From: an uncultured Prevotellaceae bacterium
GTDB lineage: Bacteria > Bacteroidota > Bacteroidia > Bacteroidales > Bacteroidaceae
Assembly (NCBI GenBank): GCA_900318915.1
Contig: ONMI01000006.1
Span: forward strand, 1 to 64,000
Direction: 5' to 3'
DNA length: 64,000 nucleotides
Positions 18,536 to 26,508 of this stretch are shown in pieces (positions within the stretch are counted from its first letter, which is position 1; each line of letters starts with the position of its first letter). Under the pieces are notes generated by a model. It was given only the letters and a program-made list of their open reading frames with translations, searched no databases and was not told the origin of the DNA. The position numbers and the translations under genes are program-made.

Positions 18536-20251
18536 TCAGCAGTGGTTTTGAGCTATCCACTCCTTGGGCGTCATGCCCGTCACGGCACGGAAAGCGCGGA
18601 AGAAGGTGGATTCGACCGAGAAGCCCGAAGCGGTGGCCAGTGCCACGATTTTGATGTCGGGCTGCTGACGGAGCAGTTTCTGGGCATGGCTGATGCGGTA
18701 ATTATTGACAAACTGTATGAAGGAGCAGTTGTACTCAGCCTTGATACACTCCGACACATAGCGGCTGTTGGTAGAGAGCGCCACCGCCACATCCGACACT
18801 TTGAGGTCGGGCTGGAGGAAGAGCTGTTGTTTCTCCATGAGGTGGCAGATTCTGGGAAGCAAGTTGGCATAAGGCGAAGCAGCGGCATTATCGTCGGATG
18901 CAGGCGCGAGGTCCTGCGTGGGGGATGTCCTCCGGCTGCGCCGGCGGGCGATGAGCCACACCAAAGCTGCGATGAGGGCCACAGCCCCCAAAGGAACGAT
19001 TATCCACGGCCAAGCGGCGGGTGTTGCGGCGGTCTCGGTATTGCCCACACACAGCAAAAATACGTTGGCCGAAGGCTTGAAATTATTGGCCGACGATACA
19101 TCATCCAACCTTAAATAACCACCGGCTATCATCAAATTACCGTCTGGGGTGAGTACGGGCCTGGAGTAATAGCATGGCCGTGGCATAGGGTCGGAACAGT
19201 AGAGGGTGAGAGGCGCCGGCGACTGCGTATAATCTATGCCCAGCACCAAGAATCGGTCTTTGCAGAAGGCTGGGAGGTAGGCCCGTTTCGCATTGCGGTC
19301 GCTGATGACCAGCTGATTATAGATGATGGTGTCGCCCTCCAGCAACGTTGGCACAGGCGTGGCAGTGGGCAGGAGCGAGAAAAGCGTATCGCGGAGCAAA
19401 GCCACGGCCACCTTGCCCTTTCCGTTGTGTACGGGCAGGAGGTAGGCGAATTCGTCTTTCTCACCCATATCAATCCGGCTGTCGGCCATCGACTTTCCCT
19501 CAAGATAAAGAAACGGTTGCCATTTCTCAAACAAAGGTATGTAGAGCGGCGGCGCCTTCAGGCGGCGGGCGTGGGTGCAATGACGGGGGCGACCGTAATT
19601 ATCGGCCGGTCCAAAAATCAGTACCTCGCCGCCGGCGACCGGCACCATAAACGGCGACGCCAGAGAATCGGGCATCGGTCCTAAAACCCGGAAAGCATCG
19701 ATACCGTCGAAGATTTCCAGGCTGTCGGCAGCATACCAGTTGCCCGCTATGACCACCTTTCCGCCCTCTATCTCAGCACCGCAGGCCATGCTCCTTTTCT
19801 GCTCGAGGCATCCGAATCCCTCGAACGTATGGGTGGCAGGGTGATACATCTCCACCCGGAAGGTCTGCCCTATCCCCAGCGGCTCATGGTGACCGCCGGC
19901 AAGCAGCACCTTGCCCGAGGAGAGGGGCAGATAGAGGCCGTCGTCGTGGGTATAGACCGTGGACATGAGATGCCATTTGCCTCCGGCATAGTACTCGGCG
20001 GTTTGTGTGGGCACGAATCCCGATGTATGTCCTCCCACCACCGTCACCTCACCATTCACACAGAACGCGGCATGGCCAGTGCGCGGCACATTCAGGTCAG
20101 GCAGCCGCCGCACCTCCATTCTCACTTTGGGGCAAGAGTCCTGAGGCGCCCCGACGGCCCCTGCCGCCAGCACCATAAAGAGGAGCGCCGAGGGAAGGAG
20201 CAAGCGGAGCAATGTCCTTCTGATAGAGAAAAGAGGACAGATTTGTATCAT
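18536..20251 (-). CDS. Membrane-spanning regulator: Kelch-like propeller, TM helix, AraC HTH
   Basis: A 571-residue one-component regulator. Residues 1-35 are a signal/anchor segment; about 50-400 form a periplasmic Kelch/galactose-oxidase-like beta-propeller (repeated blades such as EVTVVGGHTSG, KVLLAGGHHEP, KVVIAGNWYA, EVLIFGPADN, NLMIAGGYLR); 412-434 is a TM helix followed by RRRSRR; about 470-568 is an AraC DNA-binding domain (LKVSDVAVALSTNSRYVSECI, then IVALATASGFSVESTFFRAF and GMTPKEW). There is no kinase or receiver domain, unlike hybrid two-component sensors of Bacteroides. The ATG lies 4 nt after a -7 box, so the mRNA may be leaderless. It is immediately upstream of the BNR/LamG gene it probably controls. 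Confidence 0.85.
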   Translation of the reverse strand: MIQICPLFSIRRTLLRLLLPSALLFMVLAAGAVGAPQDSCPKVRMEVRRLPDLNVPRTGHAAFCVNGEVTVVGGHTSGFVPTQTAEYYAGGKWHLMSTVYTHDDGLYLPLSSGKVLLAGGHHEPLGIGQTFRVEMYHPATHTFEGFGCLEQKRSMACGAEIEGGKVVIAGNWYAADSLEIFDGIDAFRVLGPMPDSLASPFMVPVAGGEVLIFGPADNYGRPRHCTHARRLKAPPLYIPLFEKWQPFLYLEGKSMADSRIDMGEKDEFAYLLPVHNGKGKVAVALLRDTLFSLLPTATPVPTLLEGDTIIYNQLVISDRNAKRAYLPAFCKDRFLVLGIDYTQSPAPLTLYCSDPMPRPCYYSRPVLTPDGNLMIAGGYLRLDDVSSANNFKPSANVFLLCVGNTETAATPAAWPWIIVPLGAVALIAALVWLIARRRSRRTSPTQDLAPASDDNAAASPYANLLPRICHLMEKQQLFLQPDLKVSDVAVALSTNSRYVSECIKAEYNCSFIQFVNNYRISHAQKLLRQQPDIKIVALATASGFSVESTFFRAFRAVTGMTPKEWIAQNHC

Positions 20252-20255
20252 TTAG

Positions 20256-20340
20256 CAAAGATAGTAAAATATTTTCAACTATCATGCCATATACTTGCAA
20301 AAAAAACAAAAACGACTTGCAAAACAAGATTTGCTAGTCG
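20256..20340 (-). promoter_or_regulatory. Promoter and direct-repeat operator of the Kelch-TM-AraC gene
   Basis: The -7 box TATCTTTG (minus strand, 20263-20256) is followed after 4 nt by the ATG. Upstream, ACTTGCAA occurs at 20293-20300 and 20315-20322, 22 bp apart and in the same orientation relative to the gene as at the BNR/LamG promoter. The distal copy lies in an imperfect palindrome (20311-20340). Autoregulation is inferred. Confidence 0.5.
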
Positions 20341-20433
20341 ATTTATCTGTTTTTCCACACAATTCATGAAAATCTCATCAAGCTCCATAGGGAGAAAAAA
20401 ATACTGACACTCGGCAAAAAAAAGAATGGATTC

Positions 20434-20464
20434 TTTGTTTTGCTCTCGTTTATTCGTAATTTTG
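20434..20464 (+). promoter_or_regulatory. Promoter of the polysaccharide-deacetylase-like gene
   Basis: TTTG (20434-20437), a 19-bp spacer and TAATTTTG (20457-20464) match the Bacteroidetes consensus exactly. The transcript would have a leader of about 125 nt before the ATG at 20595; no known riboswitch was recognised in it. Confidence 0.7.
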
Positions 20465-20594
20465 CAAATTTATTGGAATTCTGAACTATTCCTTGACACC
20501 GATAAAGTGAAAGAATATCATGTGAGGCCCCTTTCCATGGAGCATTCGCTAGACAGAAGGCCTGCAAAAAAAGGACGACAATAACTTTATTTAT

Positions 20595-21953
20595 ATGATC
20601 AACATCACCTGCCCCAACGACAACCTGCCGGAGCGTACCTACGCCATCGACATGCTGCTGCATCATCTTCTGGGTATTGAAAAGACCTCCTATCAGATCA
20701 ACTTTGAAGAAGATGCACACGACTACACGATTGCCATCGGCAACAAGCGAATAGTGTTCGAGGACCATTTCTTCAAGCTGCACAAGGAGCCGTTATCTTA
20801 TCTCAATTCGTCCAACATACCCGACAAGCTCACCTATTTTCACGGCGAGGGTATGGAGATACCCATTATCTACGGCACAGACAAAATGCAGCGGGAGAGC
20901 AATGGAGATGTCGTGGTGGGACTGGATATCTTCGCCTCCACCTTTTTCATGCTGACAAGATGGGAAGAGAATCTTTTAGGGCGCGAGGAGACGGGCGACT
21001 GTAAAGAGCAGTTGCTGTTTACGGTAAAAAACGGCATACACAAGCGGGCCATCGTGAATGAATATGAGGTACTGCTGAAAAGACTGCTGGCCGGAGAGGG
21101 AATCACCTACAAGTCAAGAAATTTCGGCATTGTCCTTACGCATGATGTGGACGGTCTCACCCCCTCCTGGCTCGACATAGCAAAAGATTTTGTGAGGCGT
21201 GTGATGCGGCGTCCTGTTCCCGAGGCGACAACCAGTCTGGTGTGGAAAGAGTTTATGAAATATAAGCGCACCTACCCCGATGCCTTCAGCCAGATGGTGC
21301 CTTATATCAAGATATGCAAGAAGTTCGGCATACCAGAAATTTTCTACATGAAAGTGTGCGACAAGGGCGAGTTGGAAGCCACCTATATACACGACAGCGC
21401 CTCGACCCTCGACGTGATCAGACGTCTTAAAGACTTGGAATCCGACAAAGTTCTGATAGGCTTTCATCCCTCGCAATCCACTTTCCAGAACAAGGCACAA
21501 TGGACTGCTGAGACAGAAAGATTCCATGCCCAATTGGGAAAGGATATCGTTCACGGCAGAAACCACCATCTGATGTACAACAACGAGACCCTCTGCTTCT
21601 GGGAAAGCATCCTGACTGGAAGCGAGGAAGACACTCTGCACATCAGCAATTGTGTGTTTCACAACACACTCGGGCTCCGAAGCGGAATTGCCGTCCCCTA
21701 CCCCCTCTTTGATGTGGTGCACAGAAAGGAGATGCGCCTTACGGAACATCCCTGCAGCATCATGGACACCGCCATCAGGCTTCACAAATACAAGACCGAT
21801 GCCGAGTTGTGGAAAGACATCGACGAGATAACTGGTGAGCTGAAGAAATATCAGGGCGAGCTGCTGCTGACGTGGCATATCTACGTGAGAAACGTTTCGC
21901 TGCTGAGGCGCTATATGGACCTGTGTGAGAAAATTATAGAAAAAGCCTCCTGA
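20595..21953 (+). CDS. Polysaccharide-deacetylase-like protein (DUF7033 type)
   Basis: A 452-residue cytoplasmic-looking protein without signal peptide. An N-terminal domain (about 1-175) of the kind found in front of Bacteroidetes deacetylase-like proteins is followed by a NodB-like barrel beginning FGIVLTHDVDGLTPSWLD (the THDVD motif carries the metal-binding Asp), with IGFHPSQSTF and the terminal LLTWHIYVRN supplying the other conserved His-bearing strands. Such proteins usually sit in capsule or O-antigen clusters; this one is isolated, with its own promoter and terminator and near-identical palindromes on both sides. The substrate is unknown. Confidence 0.75.
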   Translation: MINITCPNDNLPERTYAIDMLLHHLLGIEKTSYQINFEEDAHDYTIAIGNKRIVFEDHFFKLHKEPLSYLNSSNIPDKLTYFHGEGMEIPIIYGTDKMQRESNGDVVVGLDIFASTFFMLTRWEENLLGREETGDCKEQLLFTVKNGIHKRAIVNEYEVLLKRLLAGEGITYKSRNFGIVLTHDVDGLTPSWLDIAKDFVRRVMRRPVPEATTSLVWKEFMKYKRTYPDAFSQMVPYIKICKKFGIPEIFYMKVCDKGELEATYIHDSASTLDVIRRLKDLESDKVLIGFHPSQSTFQNKAQWTAETERFHAQLGKDIVHGRNHHLMYNNETLCFWESILTGSEEDTLHISNCVFHNTLGLRSGIAVPYPLFDVVHRKEMRLTEHPCSIMDTAIRLHKYKTDAELWKDIDEITGELKKYQGELLLTWHIYVRNVSLLRRYMDLCEKIIEKAS

Positions 21954-21979
21954 CTCGGTCGAGGTGCTGCTGAAAACGA

Positions 21980-22015
21980 AAAACGACTTGCAAAACCATG
22001 TTTGCAAGTCGTTTT
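21980..22015. terminator. Bidirectional terminator between convergent genes
   Basis: AAAACGACTTGCAAA (21980-21994) pairs perfectly with TTTGCAAGTCGTTTT (22001-22015) around a 6-nt loop, with T-runs on both strands. 26 of 30 bases match the palindrome at 20311-20340 on the other side of the gene. Confidence 0.8.
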
Positions 22016-22042
22016 TTCAGTTTGTACTCACGTTTCACACCA

Positions 22043-23560
22043 TCAGCGTACCACTCTCTTCTTGCCACCCTGGATGATGATGCCCTGCTCGCCGGGAGCC
22101 GCGGGACGTCCGTCGATGGTGTAGGCAGCATCGTCGGCAACATGTTCCTTCACGTCGTAGGTGACGGTGGGCAGAGCATTGGTGATGCTGAGATACTCAT
22201 TGCGAGCATCCTGAATGAGCTTACGGAACGACGGGTTGGCATGCAGTCGAGCGATGAGCGCACTGGAGAGAGGACGTGTGGCCTCTATGTCGGTAAACCA
22301 ATGATACCCCACGATGAGGCGGTTGTAGCCATACTCATAGCCGCGACGGAGCACCTCGTCCTGGCACTCAGGTGCCACTTCGGCCAGGGTGAGTGCCATG
22401 GTCCATCCCAGGTTGGTATGTCCCGAGGGGAAGCTGCTCTTGCCCCGCTCCTTCTCCTCGTCGCCCGCGACGAACGACGGTTCGCCCAGCTGCACGAAGG
22501 GACGTTTGCGGAAGCGGATGGGCTTGAGGCGGTCGGCAAAGTCGCTGGCGCGTGTGAACAAATCGCCGATAAGTGCACAGATGGCCGGTGTCTTCTCCGG
22601 GCTGATGGTGATGTTCATGGCCTCGCCGAAGACGCTGTACATCATCTCCAGACTGTATTCCGCCTCCCGTTCGGCCTGCTTTCCACGCGGCGTGTCGCGC
22701 AGGCTCTTGGCATCCCAGTAGCGCAGCACATCGGTGATATACCGGTAGCTGGTGGTATCGACCGGCTCGTTGAGAATGAACTCGCCGTGCGGCATGTCGA
22801 CACCCGTGACGGGGTCGTATTCAGCCGGGAAACCCTTCAGCATGGCATACTCGGCGCGTGCGGCCTGAATGTCCTCTTCGAGGAGCGAATTAGTGTGGGC
22901 ACGGGCAACGGCGGCACAGGCGCAGAGATAGCCTGCGGTGACATCGCTCTGGTAGTGGGCGCCCGTAATGATGCGGTTCTCACCAAACTGGAAACCACGG
23001 CGCAGAATCTGGTCCTGGAGGGGCGGCCACATCTCAGCGAAGACGAGCGACACGGCCCATCCAAAAGCCGTGTGTCCGGAGGGATAGGATCCATTGGTAC
23101 GCAGGAAGTCGGTGTCGTATTCAGCCCAAAGCGGGTCGTTCATCTGCATGAAGGGTCTTTTGCGGCCATATTGACTTTTGGCCGCCATGGTGCTTCTATC
23201 GCCTATATCGTAGGTGCGTTCCAACAGGCGGGACATGGCAGGCGTTTTTTCAGGGCTGATGGTGTCGAGTTTGAGCACCTGCTGCAGCACCGAGCGCATG
23301 GCATCAGGCGTCCAAAGCGACTCGTCGCTTGCCTGTTTGCCGCGCGGGGTGTTGCGCTGGGTCTTTCCCCACTGAAACTGCAGCATATCGTCGATAAAGG
23401 CCACTCCCGCCGTATCGGTAGGCTGGGGCAAAAAGTACCCTGCATCGGGCATCTCGCTGTCAAGAACATAAGTAATGGTGTCATCGGCTGTCTGTGCCGT
23501 GACGCCGGCACCGCATAGTGCAAGAATGGCGGTGAGCATCCATAGTCTTAATTTTTGCAT
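22043..23560 (-). CDS. Exported protein with two PAP2 (class A acid phosphatase-like) domains
   Basis: A 505-residue periplasmic protein (signal peptide about 1-23) with two complete vanadium-haloperoxidase/PAP2 phosphatase domains. Each half has all three signature motifs: K/R-x-R-P (GRKRPFMQM; FRKRPFVQL), PSGH (SYPSGHTAFGW; SFPSGHTNLGW) and N-R-x5-H-x3-D (NRIITGAHYQSD; NRLIVGYHWFTD), so both look catalytic. The likely activity is acid phosphatase or lipid/pyrophosphate phosphatase outside the cytoplasm. The C-terminus (YTIDGRP, then QGGKKRVVR) resembles the tail of the 1689-residue protein. It starts 13 nt after the phosphopantetheinyl transferase stop, so it is in its operon; a start at 23584 would overlap that gene. 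Confidence 0.87.
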   Translation of the reverse strand: MQKLRLWMLTAILALCGAGVTAQTADDTITYVLDSEMPDAGYFLPQPTDTAGVAFIDDMLQFQWGKTQRNTPRGKQASDESLWTPDAMRSVLQQVLKLDTISPEKTPAMSRLLERTYDIGDRSTMAAKSQYGRKRPFMQMNDPLWAEYDTDFLRTNGSYPSGHTAFGWAVSLVFAEMWPPLQDQILRRGFQFGENRIITGAHYQSDVTAGYLCACAAVARAHTNSLLEEDIQAARAEYAMLKGFPAEYDPVTGVDMPHGEFILNEPVDTTSYRYITDVLRYWDAKSLRDTPRGKQAEREAEYSLEMMYSVFGEAMNITISPEKTPAICALIGDLFTRASDFADRLKPIRFRKRPFVQLGEPSFVAGDEEKERGKSSFPSGHTNLGWTMALTLAEVAPECQDEVLRRGYEYGYNRLIVGYHWFTDIEATRPLSSALIARLHANPSFRKLIQDARNEYLSITNALPTVTYDVKEHVADDAAYTIDGRPAAPGEQGIIIQGGKKRVVR

Positions 23561-23573
23561 GGGTATAAATATT

Positions 23574-24221
23574 TTAAAATCCATTACTATTCAGGTTCGC
23601 CTGGTCCACTCCCACAAGCTGCGAGGCCTCCACCACTATGGGAACCAGTCGTCCGAGAGGCTGCCAGGAGGCCACGGTGCAGAAGCAGCCCTGACTGCCA
23701 CACGCGAAGGTGGCGCAGAACACATCAGGTCGGAGCGCGGTGCGCAGATTGTTGCGCAGTCCCTCACCGGTGAGCTTGAGCGTGGCCTCCTTCATGGTCC
23801 AGAGACGTATAAAAGCCTTTGCAGGGTCCTCGGAAGCCAGTATGCGGGACATCTCCTCATCGGAGCAGACATACTCAGCCAAATCGCGGCGGTAACGGCG
23901 CACATCCTCCACATCGACTCCCACCGGCCGACTGTCGACCACGCAGGCCACGGCTCCACGGCAGTGGCTCACATTGAAGTGAATATGAGGAGTCTGCGGC
24001 AGGTAAGGTTTGCCCCCCTCTTCATAGGCCAGTTGCGGAAGCGTGTGTATCCCCCACCCTGTGCGCAAGGCATGGCAGAGCAGCAGGTAGGCACCCGCAC
24101 AGCGTCGCCGACTGCCCTCGGGCTTATAAGCCAGCACCTGGGTGCGCCGCTGCGGCGACACGCGCTGCAGGGCCTGCTCCAAAGGGAGGCTGTCGATGTC
24201 ATAGCAAATATACAACTGCAT
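23574..24221 (-). CDS. 4'-phosphopantetheinyl transferase (Sfp type)
   Basis: A 215-residue Sfp/AcpT-type enzyme that moves phosphopantetheine from CoA onto carrier proteins in the cytoplasm. The two diagnostic motifs are present: VGVDVEDVRRY (Mg-binding Asp/Glu) and FIRLWTMKEATLKLTG. Length is typical (about 220). No polyketide or peptide synthase genes are in the window, so the target is probably the fatty-acid acyl carrier protein or a distant cluster. First gene of an operon with the PAP2 protein, with a good promoter 30 nt upstream. Confidence 0.9.
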   Translation of the reverse strand: MQLYICYDIDSLPLEQALQRVSPQRRTQVLAYKPEGSRRRCAGAYLLLCHALRTGWGIHTLPQLAYEEGGKPYLPQTPHIHFNVSHCRGAVACVVDSRPVGVDVEDVRRYRRDLAEYVCSDEEMSRILASEDPAKAFIRLWTMKEATLKLTGEGLRNNLRTALRPDVFCATFACGSQGCFCTVASWQPLGRLVPIVVEASQLVGVDQANLNSNGF

Positions 24222-24250
24222 CCGTCGGTCTTTATTGGGTCTACAGCCTA

Positions 24251-24282
24251 CAAAGATAGTTTTTTTTCAGGAATCAGCCAAA
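24251..24282 (-). promoter_or_regulatory. Promoter of the phosphopantetheinyl transferase/PAP2 operon
   Basis: On the minus strand TTTG (24282-24279), a 20-bp spacer and TATCTTTG (24258-24251) match the consensus; the ATG is 29 nt downstream. Confidence 0.7.
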
Positions 24283-24411
24283 TAAAAAACCATGAAGCGA
24301 GGAGAGGGTCTTGCAATTCTACAAGAATAATTTTTGAAGGTTGGATTTTTTTCACTAACTTAGCGGCGCAGAAAGGCCATGCGCCCTTTATTAAAGAAAC
24401 CAAGCAACATC

Positions 24412-25923
24412 ATGAGACGTTATCCAGTAGGCATACAGACTTTTTCACGCATCATCAGCGAGGGCTATGTGTACATCGACAAGACCGACCTGATGTGGAA
24501 GATGACCAGGGTGAGTCCTTTCGTCTTCCTAAGCCGGCCGCGCCGTTTCGGCAAGTCGCTGCTCACCACCACGCTGTGCTCCTTCTTCGAGGGCCGGCGC
24601 GACCTCTTGGCGAAGGGACAGGAGAACTTGGAAGAGTTGCGCGGGGCGCTGACAATACAGTTGGAGCCATATATAGCCTTGTATGGCAGACTGCCATCGG
24701 AGACCACTCCGGGGAAGGTCTTTGCCGGCCTCATCCGCCGTGCCTACGAGCAGACGGGGCGCCAGGTGGTGGTGGTGATCGACGAGTATGACGCGCCGCT
24801 GCTCGACGTGCTCCACGAGGAGGAGCAGTTGCCGAGTTTCCGCCGCGTGATGCAGGAGTTCTACCAGTGTCTGAAGGCCCATGAGGCCATGATCCGTTTC
24901 TGTTTTATCACCGGCATCACGAAATTCTCTCAGCTCAGCATCTTTTCTACCTTAAACAACATCACCAACATTACGCTCAACTCGCAGTTTGCTGCCATCT
25001 GCGGCATCACGGGCGAGGAAATTGACACGCAAATGCAGCCCGATGTGACACGGCTGGCTGAGGAGTATGAGGTGAGTCCGCAGGAGATGCGCCAGATGCT
25101 ACGCGATACCTACGACGGATACCGCTTCGCCGGCAAATCGCCCGACATCTACAATCCTTTCAGTCTGATGAAGGCCTTCAACGAGCTCGAACTGCGCAAC
25201 TTCTGGTTCGAGAGCGGCACGCCGTCGTACCTGCTGCGGCAGATGCAGCATTTCCGCACAGACATCACCAAGCTTGACGACCTGCAGGTGCCGGCATCGG
25301 CTTTCGACCAGCCCACCGAGAACATGATGGACGCGCTGCCGCTGCTCTACCAGAGCGGCTACGTCACCATCAAGAGCTATGACCGCCTCATGCAGGAATA
25401 CACATTAGGTATCCCCAACAAGGAGGTGCGTGTGGGTTTCACCGAAGGACTGCTGCCTACGGTGACCGGTTTGCGCGGAAGTGAGGTGCAGATGGGCTTT
25501 GCCGCCCGTTTCTGGAAGGCACTTCGAGCCAATGACACCGACCTGGCCCTGCGCGAGCTGCAGGCCTATCTAGAGGAGCTGCCCTATGTGGAGGGCTTCA
25601 AGAAGAAATTGGAGGAGGTTTCGGCGGCTGAAGGGTTCTATGAGTGGTCGTTCTACCTGATTTTCTCGATGCTCAACGTGTATGTGCAGACGCAGGTGAA
25701 GTGCGCCCGCGGTCGGGCCGACATGGTGGTGTTCATGCCCGACGCCATCTACGTGATGGAGCTGAAGCTCAACGGCTCGGCACAGGACGCCCTCGACCAG
25801 ATTGAGGACAAGGGTTACGCAAAAAGATACGCCACCGACCCGCGACGGGTGGTGAAAGTGGGCATCGGATTCTCGGTGGAGAAGCGGGCCATGACTGACT
25901 ATATAATTGTGGAGGGGGACTGA
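24412..25923 (+). CDS. AAA-ATPase / PD-(D/E)XK nuclease family protein
   Basis: A 503-residue protein of the multicopy Bacteroidetes family with an N-terminal AAA-ATPase-like domain (DUF1703-associated) and a C-terminal PD-(D/E)XK nuclease-like domain. Visible parts are the opening YPVGIQTFSRIISEGYVYID, a Walker A variant (RPRRFGKSLL), Walker B (VVVVIDEYDAPL), the sensor segment FITGITKFSQLSIFS, and the nuclease core (GRADMVVFMPD, VMELKL, then QIEDKGYAKRY). Compared with relatives as I remember them, about 25 residues are missing between SFFEGRRDL and AKGQENLEEL. The role is unknown; such proteins are often linked with mobile or defence contexts. A degenerate fragment of a second copy follows at 26203-26289. 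Start set at MRRYPVG, the family N-terminus. Confidence 0.85.
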   Translation: MRRYPVGIQTFSRIISEGYVYIDKTDLMWKMTRVSPFVFLSRPRRFGKSLLTTTLCSFFEGRRDLLAKGQENLEELRGALTIQLEPYIALYGRLPSETTPGKVFAGLIRRAYEQTGRQVVVVIDEYDAPLLDVLHEEEQLPSFRRVMQEFYQCLKAHEAMIRFCFITGITKFSQLSIFSTLNNITNITLNSQFAAICGITGEEIDTQMQPDVTRLAEEYEVSPQEMRQMLRDTYDGYRFAGKSPDIYNPFSLMKAFNELELRNFWFESGTPSYLLRQMQHFRTDITKLDDLQVPASAFDQPTENMMDALPLLYQSGYVTIKSYDRLMQEYTLGIPNKEVRVGFTEGLLPTVTGLRGSEVQMGFAARFWKALRANDTDLALRELQAYLEELPYVEGFKKKLEEVSAAEGFYEWSFYLIFSMLNVYVQTQVKCARGRADMVVFMPDAIYVMELKLNGSAQDALDQIEDKGYAKRYATDPRRVVKVGIGFSVEKRAMTDYIIVEGD

Positions 25924-26202
25924 AAGAAATCTTTCTAAAGGGGAAAGGAAAGAAATCGGTGAATGGAGGGAAAAGGAAAGAAATTATCTTAATACGCAGA
26001 AATTTTTAAGGGTGCGGATTGCAAATCCGCAGATAGAAGACAGCCGGATTGCAAAAATTGCGAATCTGGTTGAACTAATTTTACAAATTTCTTTGAAGAC
26101 TTATGGTGCTCCCGACTACTCTTTCTTTTCGCATAGCGTTATTTTTTCGGTGCATACCAATTCTTCCGCGGACGGCACGGAAGAATTGAACTGCGCCTTT
26201 TG
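25924..26202. repeat. Gene-free region with dispersed repeats and hairpins
   Basis: Contains a copy of the dispersed GAAAGAAATTATCTTAATAC...GCAGAAATTTTT element (about 25970-26006), a perfect short palindrome GCGGATTGCAAATCCGC (26014-26030), and an 11-bp inverted repeat CAATTCTTCCG/CGGAAGAATTG (26158-26168 and 26178-26188). The palindromes may terminate the upstream gene, but T-runs are lacking. A further weak repeat copy lies at about 26370-26398. Confidence 0.55.
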
Positions 26203-26289
26203 CCGGCCCGCTTTTGGAAGGTGCTGCGGGTCAAAAAGTGCGCCCGCAGACGGTCCGACAAGGTAGTGTTCATTCTGAGTTTTCTATAA
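26203..26289 (+). pseudogene. Fossil fragment of a second AAA-ATPase/PD-(D/E)XK gene
   Basis: In one frame the sequence reads PARFWKVLR directly joined to KKCARRRSDKVVFI, then stops. These match two separate parts of the upstream gene: AARFWKALR (from 25501) and VKCARGRADMVVFM (from 25696). The second block agrees at about 34 of 42 nucleotides over 25699-25740, so this is real homology. Roughly 165 bp that separate the blocks in the intact gene are absent, and nothing recognisable remains of the rest. It is a relic of a deleted paralogue. Confidence 0.75.
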
Positions 26290-26396
26290 AAAGTATAAAA
26301 AGAATAATCTCATCAATTATTTGACCGAAAAAAAGGTAAAGATTTATGTATTGTAGTTTTTTCGTAAGAGAAAGAAATTTTATTACATCAGAAAAA

Positions 26397-26428
26397 TTTG
26401 GAGAATTGCCCGATTTGCGCTACATTTG
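26397..26428 (+). promoter_or_regulatory. Promoter of the TonB receptor operon
   Basis: TTTG (26397-26400), a 20-bp spacer and TACATTTG (26421-26428) match the Bacteroidetes consensus. Confidence 0.7.
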
Positions 26429-26508
26429 CACTTGAAAAGAAAAACAATACTATCTAAAAAGACAATACCAATTCTTCGCAGATGTCTTCGCCATCGACGC
26501 CACAAAGA

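Noticed and set aside
20465..20594. Long leader before the deacetylase-like gene as a riboswitch
   Set aside because: No known riboswitch consensus or convincing terminator/anti-terminator pair could be drawn.
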